From Hydrogenovibrio marinus (GTDB lineage: Bacteria > Pseudomonadota > Gammaproteobacteria > Thiomicrospirales > Thiomicrospiraceae), in contig NZ_AP020335.1 of NCBI RefSeq assembly GCF_013340845.1, positions 2,418,001 through 2,482,000 on the forward strand: a stretch of 64,000 bases of DNA. The letters are read 5' to 3'. A program made the translations under genes and the position numbers. Each line of letters starts with the position of its first letter. Positions within the stretch are counted from its first letter, which is position 1. This document shows, piece after piece, positions 59,611 through 64,000 of the stretch. Under the pieces are notes generated by a model. It was given only the letters and a program-made list of their open reading frames with translations, did not search any database and was not told where the DNA came from.

Positions 59611-60243
59611 ATGTCAATGACGCCAGAACAAACGGCATTCATGCAAGCCATCCATGAACGTTATGCGGTCAAATCTTTTGACCCGACCAAAAAGATTGAT
59701 GAAGACACCCTGTCTAAAATTCTTGAAGCCGGACAATACTCTCCTACTTCTTTCGGCCTTGAGTTTACCCGTTTTATCGTCGTTCGCGACCAAGCCTTAA
59801 AAGAAGCACTTAAACCAGCTTGTGCCGACCAAGCGCAAATAGACAGTTGTAGTGATTTGGTTATTTTCATCAGCCGCAATGACATGCTGCCGGATTCGGA
59901 ATATGTATTGCGCCAGTTCAAACGCTGGGGACTACCGGACGAAAACTTTGCAGGATTGATGCAATTCTACAGCTATTACCTTGAGCGTCTAAATGACCAA
60001 ACCATGCCATTCTGGGCAGGGAAACAGGCGTATATCGCCTTGGGTAACATGATGACCGCAGCGCAAATGTTTGGCATCGGTTCCTGTCCGATTGAAGGGT
60101 TCGACATTGGCGGTGTTATGAAAGTACTTGGACTGGATCCAGAAAAAGAAACCCTTCACGTCATCATGGCGCTAGGCACACCAAATGACGTCAAACGTCC
60201 AAAATATCGTTTACCACTAAGCGAGTTGGTGACTTACCGCTAA
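59611..60243 (+). CDS. nitroreductase family protein
   Basis: 210 residues. Begins with the family pattern QAIHERYAVKSFDPTKKID and ILEAGQYSPTSFGLEF; FMN-binding residues in the C-terminal GSCPIEGFD. These NAD(P)H-dependent flavoenzymes reduce nitro groups or quinones. The divergent HxlR gene suggests control by electrophiles or quinones. Confidence 0.92.
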   Translation: MSMTPEQTAFMQAIHERYAVKSFDPTKKIDEDTLSKILEAGQYSPTSFGLEFTRFIVVRDQALKEALKPACADQAQIDSCSDLVIFISRNDMLPDSEYVLRQFKRWGLPDENFAGLMQFYSYYLERLNDQTMPFWAGKQAYIALGNMMTAAQMFGIGSCPIEGFDIGGVMKVLGLDPEKETLHVIMALGTPNDVKRPKYRLPLSELVTYR

Positions 60244-60276
60244 ACTTCTTCTCTGCCGGGTGGGCTTATAAACCAA

Positions 60277-60294
60277 CCCAACCTGGCAGATTTT
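60277..60294 (+). repeat. 18-base intergenic repeat, copy I
   Basis: Perfect copy of CCCAACCTGGCAGATTTT between the nitroreductase gene and the alanine/sodium symporter gene. Confidence 0.9.
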
Positions 60295-60358
60295 CATCTC
60301 ATTTTCCCTTCTAAAGCGCGTTTTGCGCATGGTTGCTAGACAAACCCTCAGTGACAAG

Positions 60359-60373
60359 GTATTTTGTAAATAC
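60359..60373. repeat. inverted repeat before the symporter gene
   Basis: GTATTT (60359-60364), TGT, AAATAC (60368-60373). It lies about 40 bases before the symporter start. Confidence 0.35.
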
Positions 60374-60412
60374 TTTTATAGACCTTGAACACACCTGTCA
60401 GCCGGAGCAACT

Positions 60413-61753
60413 ATGGACGCCATCAATCACCTGTTATCCACATTAAGCAGCTGGGTATGGGGACCCGTCATGCTAGTTTTATTGCTAGGAACGGGGATTT
60501 ACCTCACCATTCGTTTGAAATTCCTGCCGATGCGCAATCTTTTCTACGCCTTCAAACTGGTATGGCAGGGGCGAAAGTCCACTGAAGATGGTGATGTTCC
60601 GCCTTCAAGCGCTTTGATGATGGCTTTGTCTTCCACCGTTGGAACAGGAAATATCGCCGGTGTAGCCGCCGCACTGTTCATCGGCGGACCGGGCGCGATT
60701 TTCTGGATGTGGATGACTGCGTTGGTGGGTATGGCGACCAAATACAGTGAAGCCGTGTTGGCGGTGAATTATCGAGAAATAGACGAAGATGGTCGCCATG
60801 TCGGTGGGCCGATGTACTACATCAAAAACGGCATGGGCGAAAAATGGAAATCGCTGGCATTCGCCTTCGCTGCCTTTGGAACCATCGCCGCTTTCGGTAT
60901 CGGCAACATGGTACAAGCCAATGCCGTGGCCGGTGCCATGGAAAGTGCTTTCAACCTCAATAACCAAATTACCGGTTTGATTTTAATGGGCTTGGTTGGC
61001 CTAGTGCTTTTTGGTGGCATTCAACGTATCGCTCATACCGCAACCGCTTTGGTGCCATTGATGGCGGTGCTTTACATAGGCTTTGCATTGTTTATTTTGT
61101 TTGTTCATGCAGATCAATTACCTAACGCCTTCTCAACCATTGTCAGCAATGCCTTTACCGGCAGCGCAGCGGCCGGTGGTTTTTCCGGGGCAAGCATTAT
61201 CCTTGCGATTCAATTTGGTGTGGCTCGTGGGGTTTTCTCCAACGAAGCCGGGTTGGGAACCGCGCCTATCGCCCACGCAGCATCACAAACCAAAAGTCCA
61301 GTACGCCAAGGACACATCGCAATGTTGGGAACCTTTATCGACACCATCGTTATCTGTACCATGACCGCATTGGTGATTATGGTGACGCACACTTGGCAGA
61401 GCGGTGAAACCGGCTCGGCATTAACCTCACTTGCCTTCACCAAAGGATTGGGCTCGGATTTTGGTGCAATCGTCGTGGCTGTCAGTTTGGCGTTGTTCGC
61501 TTTCACCACGCTGATTGGCTGGAGTTACTATGGCGAGCGTTGTGCCGAGTATATCCTTGGCGTCAATCCACTGAAATACTATCGAGTGCTTTGGGTGTTG
61601 GCAGTATTTGCTGGCGCAGCGCTTTCCGATTACTTCAATACAGTCTTAATTTTGGCAGATGTGTTAAATGCTTTAATGGCGGTTCCGAATCTGATCGCGC
61701 TCTTGGTATTGTCACCAGTCATCATTCAACTGACGCGCACCTATCAGAAGTAA
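60413..61753 (+). CDS. alanine/glycine:sodium symporter
   Basis: 446 residues, about 11 membrane helices. AGCS family signatures: GTGIYLTIRLKFLPMRN at the N-terminus, SSTVGTGNIAGVAAALFIG, and KYSEAVLAVNYRE. Imports alanine or glycine with sodium. A GGAG lies before the start. Confidence 0.93.
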   Translation: MDAINHLLSTLSSWVWGPVMLVLLLGTGIYLTIRLKFLPMRNLFYAFKLVWQGRKSTEDGDVPPSSALMMALSSTVGTGNIAGVAAALFIGGPGAIFWMWMTALVGMATKYSEAVLAVNYREIDEDGRHVGGPMYYIKNGMGEKWKSLAFAFAAFGTIAAFGIGNMVQANAVAGAMESAFNLNNQITGLILMGLVGLVLFGGIQRIAHTATALVPLMAVLYIGFALFILFVHADQLPNAFSTIVSNAFTGSAAAGGFSGASIILAIQFGVARGVFSNEAGLGTAPIAHAASQTKSPVRQGHIAMLGTFIDTIVICTMTALVIMVTHTWQSGETGSALTSLAFTKGLGSDFGAIVVAVSLALFAFTTLIGWSYYGERCAEYILGVNPLKYYRVLWVLAVFAGAALSDYFNTVLILADVLNALMAVPNLIALLVLSPVIIQLTRTYQK

Positions 61754-61782
61754 TTTCACCTCCGCCTTTAAGGGAGCTGACC

Positions 61783-62373
61783 ATGATTACTGAACTTGAT
61801 AAACACAGCGCTCTGGTGCTGATTGATTTACAACAGGGCATCTTACAAATGGCGTCCAAGACGCCCCCTCAACCGGGCATGAGCAGTGTCGCCGAGGCGC
61901 TGGAAAAGGCTAGCGCATTGATTAGCGCTTTTCGCAAAAACGAACTGCCAATAGTCATTGTTAACGTCAACAGCTATGGACAGTCCTGGACAAAAACTCG
62001 CAAAGACAGCCCGCTAAGTGGTACCCAACCACCCAATGAAGACTATCTGAAAATCGTCGATGACATCGAAACTTTGGAAAACGATATTTTCATCACCAAA
62101 CATTCTTGGAGTGCATTTTTCAACACAGAGTTACATGAAGTGTTGCAACAACGGAAAGTGACCAATATTGTTCTTGGCGGCGTTGCTACTAGCATTGGCG
62201 TGGAAGGCACTGCCCGCGACGCCAGTGTACTTGGCTATAACCTGAGTTTTGCGATAGATGCCATGTCTGACTTCACACTGGAAGCACACCAACATACGGT
62301 AACACGCATCTTTCCTCGTATTGGCGAAGTCGGTATGACTCAAGAGATAATTGGCAAATTGCCAGCTCAATAA
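61783..62373 (+). CDS. isochorismatase-like hydrolase
   Basis: 196 residues from the ATG at 61783, with AGGGAG upstream. Catalytic-type Asp15 (VLIDLQQG) and Lys106 (FITKHSW) are present, but the usual nucleophilic Cys in the ATxxC motif is Gly139 (GVATSIGVEGTARDA). True isochorismatases such as EntB and PhzD also have Gly here, so the enzyme may act without the Cys. Substrate unknown. Confidence 0.82.
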   Translation: MITELDKHSALVLIDLQQGILQMASKTPPQPGMSSVAEALEKASALISAFRKNELPIVIVNVNSYGQSWTKTRKDSPLSGTQPPNEDYLKIVDDIETLENDIFITKHSWSAFFNTELHEVLQQRKVTNIVLGGVATSIGVEGTARDASVLGYNLSFAIDAMSDFTLEAHQHTVTRIFPRIGEVGMTQEIIGKLPAQ

Positions 62374-62387
62374 CTGGGTGTTATTAC

Positions 62388-63605
62388 ATGGAAATCGCCA
62401 CTTTTCGCGCCTTCAAAAGTCGAAACTATCGTTTGTTTTTTGGTGGACAATCCATTTCTTTGATGGGAACCTGGATTCAGAGAACGGCAGTTTACTGGCT
62501 TGTGTACATCGAAACACATTCCGCATTTATGGTGGGTTTTGCCGTTTTCGTCACTCAGTTCCCATCTTTTTTGTTTGGGCTGTTTGGGGGAGCAGTCGCT
62601 GATAAATACAACCGTTATCAGGTGTTGCTGGTCACCCAAATAGCTTCCATGCTACAAGCTTCCGTAATGACTTTTGTTGTACTTTTCACCGACTACACCA
62701 TCTCAGAAATTCTGCTGTTGGGATTAGTGTTAGGTGTCATCAATGCTTTTGACATACCCGCTCGCCAATCACTGGTACAGTTCATGGTAGACAATCCGGA
62801 TGATTTGGGGAACGCGATTGCACTGAACTCTTCGATGGTTAATTTGGCTAGGCTGGCTGGCCCGGCAGTCGCGGGTATTTTGTTGGACAGCGTTGGTGCG
62901 GGCATCTGTTTTTTAATCAATGCGTTAAGTTTCATTGCTGTCTTGGCATCATTGATGTTAATGAAATTGCCTCCTGCCATTCCTCAATTAAAAACACAAA
63001 AAATGCTGGAGAGTCTTGGAGAAGGGTTTAGTTATGTTCGAGCAAACCCTTTGCTCGCCAACTTGATTCTATTGCTCGCCTTAATGAGTTTTTTTGTACT
63101 GCCCGCTCTGTCACTCTTGCCTGTCGTTGCAAAAGAAACTTTTGCTGGCACAGCAGCAACCTTCGGTTATTTATTGAGCTTTGTCGGCATGGGATCGTTG
63201 ATTGGTACACTTTTTTTGGCTTCTCTAAGTGCAGTAGCCAACCGCCAAGCCATTTTAGTATTGGGCATGGCAGTGATTAGTTTCGGGTTAATTGCCTTTT
63301 CTTTAACGTCTAATCTGACTATTGCCTTCATATTTGCCACAATAAGCGGTTTTGGCATTATGATTTTAACGACCCTCACCAACACATTATTACAGACGAC
63401 TTCATCCATCGAAATGCGAGGGCGGGTTATCAGTTATTTCGCCATGGCATTTTTTGGGATGCAGCCCATAGGCGCTCTTGTGGTCGGAGCGATTTCGCAA
63501 GGTATCGGCGCACAACATACCATTATGATTGAGGGCATTATCGCTGCTTTACTCATGCTGATATTCGCACCTAGACTCAAAAAACGTCCCGTCGCTGCTA
63601 CCTGA
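62388..63605 (+). CDS. MFS transporter (EntS-like)
   Basis: 405 residues, 12 membrane helices, MFS_3-type sequence (ATFRAFKSRNYRLFFGGQSIS, then GGAVADKYNRYQVLL). It could export a small molecule such as a siderophore or drug. The preceding isochorismatase-like gene, 14 bases away, is a loose hint of a siderophore-like link, but no other siderophore gene is visible. Confidence 0.85.
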   Translation: MEIATFRAFKSRNYRLFFGGQSISLMGTWIQRTAVYWLVYIETHSAFMVGFAVFVTQFPSFLFGLFGGAVADKYNRYQVLLVTQIASMLQASVMTFVVLFTDYTISEILLLGLVLGVINAFDIPARQSLVQFMVDNPDDLGNAIALNSSMVNLARLAGPAVAGILLDSVGAGICFLINALSFIAVLASLMLMKLPPAIPQLKTQKMLESLGEGFSYVRANPLLANLILLLALMSFFVLPALSLLPVVAKETFAGTAATFGYLLSFVGMGSLIGTLFLASLSAVANRQAILVLGMAVISFGLIAFSLTSNLTIAFIFATISGFGIMILTTLTNTLLQTTSSIEMRGRVISYFAMAFFGMQPIGALVVGAISQGIGAQHTIMIEGIIAALLMLIFAPRLKKRPVAAT

Positions 63606-63623
63606 AGCAGGTCATGCGAAGGG

Positions 63624-63640
63624 GTTATGATAACCATAAC
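63624..63640 (+). repeat. inverted repeat after the MFS gene
   Basis: GTTATG (63624-63629), ATAAC, CATAAC (63635-63640). No T-run; a weak terminator or spacer hairpin. Confidence 0.3.
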
Positions 63641-63709
63641 AAACCCTTATCCAACTGATTTCCAGTCAACGATATAATGTTCTCATCTTAAATTTTCGGG
63701 GTGATAACG

Positions 63710-64000
63710 ATGAGCCAACATAACGCTTACATTTTTGAAGTGTCGGAAAACAACTTCGACCAACTCATTTTAGAGAACTCACACAGACTGCCGGTTTTCG
63801 TCGAGTTTATGGATCCAAGTATCGGTACTTGTATCGCGATGGAACGGGTACTCGCTTCATTGGCAAAGACCTATAGCGGACAATTTATTTTCGCCACACT
63901 GGATGTCAGCATGTATCCGGATATGTCAAAACGCTTTGATGTGAACAATGTTCCATCACTATTGATTTTCAATGGCGGCCTACTCTCCAGAACGGAAGTG
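63710..64000 (+). CDS. cnoX: CnoX/YbbN-type chaperedoxin, N-terminal part
   Basis: 97 codons run to the window end, so the C-terminal TPR part is cut off. The thioredoxin fold is clear (VFVEFMDPSIGTC, GQFIFATLDVSMYP, VNNVPSLLIFNGG). The active-site CxxC is SxxC-like (SIGTC), with only the second Cys left, as in E. coli CnoX. It protects proteins under chlorine stress and works with GroEL in E. coli. A perfect TATAAT lies at 63673-63678. Confidence 0.85.
   Translation, partial: MSQHNAYIFEVSENNFDQLILENSHRLPVFVEFMDPSIGTCIAMERVLASLAKTYSGQFIFATLDVSMYPDMSKRFDVNNVPSLLIFNGGLLSRTEV

Noticed and set aside
61783-63605. A siderophore export cluster
   Set aside because: Only an isochorismatase-like and an EntS-like gene are present; no synthetase or ligase genes are visible.

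Overview
The window reads as a stretch of a gammaproteobacterial chromosome with moderate GC, about 61 protein genes and very short gaps (no gap over 300 bases). Gene content (an Mnm/Rsm/Par/ATP-synthase block, ubiquinone genes, Kdo/LPS genes, NnrS, DsrE-like secreted proteins, cyanase, many metal-handling genes) fits a Thiomicrospira/Hydrogenovibrio-type sulfur oxidiser. That assignment is an inference from family knowledge; no search was run. I see no rRNA, tRNA, CRISPR array, prophage or insertion sequence.

Layout. 1-2.9 kb: envelope sugar genes (kdnB fragment, kdsB, waaA), suggesting an 8-amino-Kdo pathway. 3.0-10.2 kb: rpoZ, spoT, a SpoIIAA-like gene, ridA, a TraB/GumN-like gene, recG, ubiC. 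10.2-14.0 kb: a divergent unit with an ECF sigma factor and an anti-sigma factor whose periplasmic part looks DsrE-like, facing two secreted DsrE-like proteins and an OprO/P-type porin. 14.1-18.3 kb: an outer-membrane-type protein, two small unknowns, ubiA, glmU. 18.4-30.2 kb: the origin-proximal block atpC-D-G-A-H-F-E-B-I-Z, parB, parA, rsmG, mnmG, all on the minus strand. 30.3-41.6 kb: a lipoprotein, nnrS, an HD-GYP response regulator overlapping a hybrid kinase with three solute-binding sensor domains, queF, a CHAD protein and a coiled-coil membrane protein. 41.9-55.6 kb: metal and redox handling: polyferredoxin, TonB receptor, CDF-like transporter, a Cus-type efflux operon, a Met/His-rich protein, a Cys-rich permease and a TSUP transporter. 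55.7-64 kb: cyanase, an AT-rich stand-alone TIR-like gene, rlmD, a transglutaminase-like protein, an HxlR regulator facing a nitroreductase, an alanine/sodium symporter, an isochorismatase-like protein, an MFS exporter and the start of cnoX.

Two things stand out. First, an 18-base sequence, CCCAACCTGGCAGATTTT, recurs nine times between genes (7 perfect, 2 with one change), with eight copies on the same strand whatever the direction of the flanking genes; three further perfect-variant or near copies lie inside genes. Second, the anti-sigma factor with a DsrE-like periplasmic domain sits opposite two secreted DsrE-like proteins that share the same Cys motif, which suggests a sulfur- or thiol-related cell-envelope signalling unit that I do not recognise as described.
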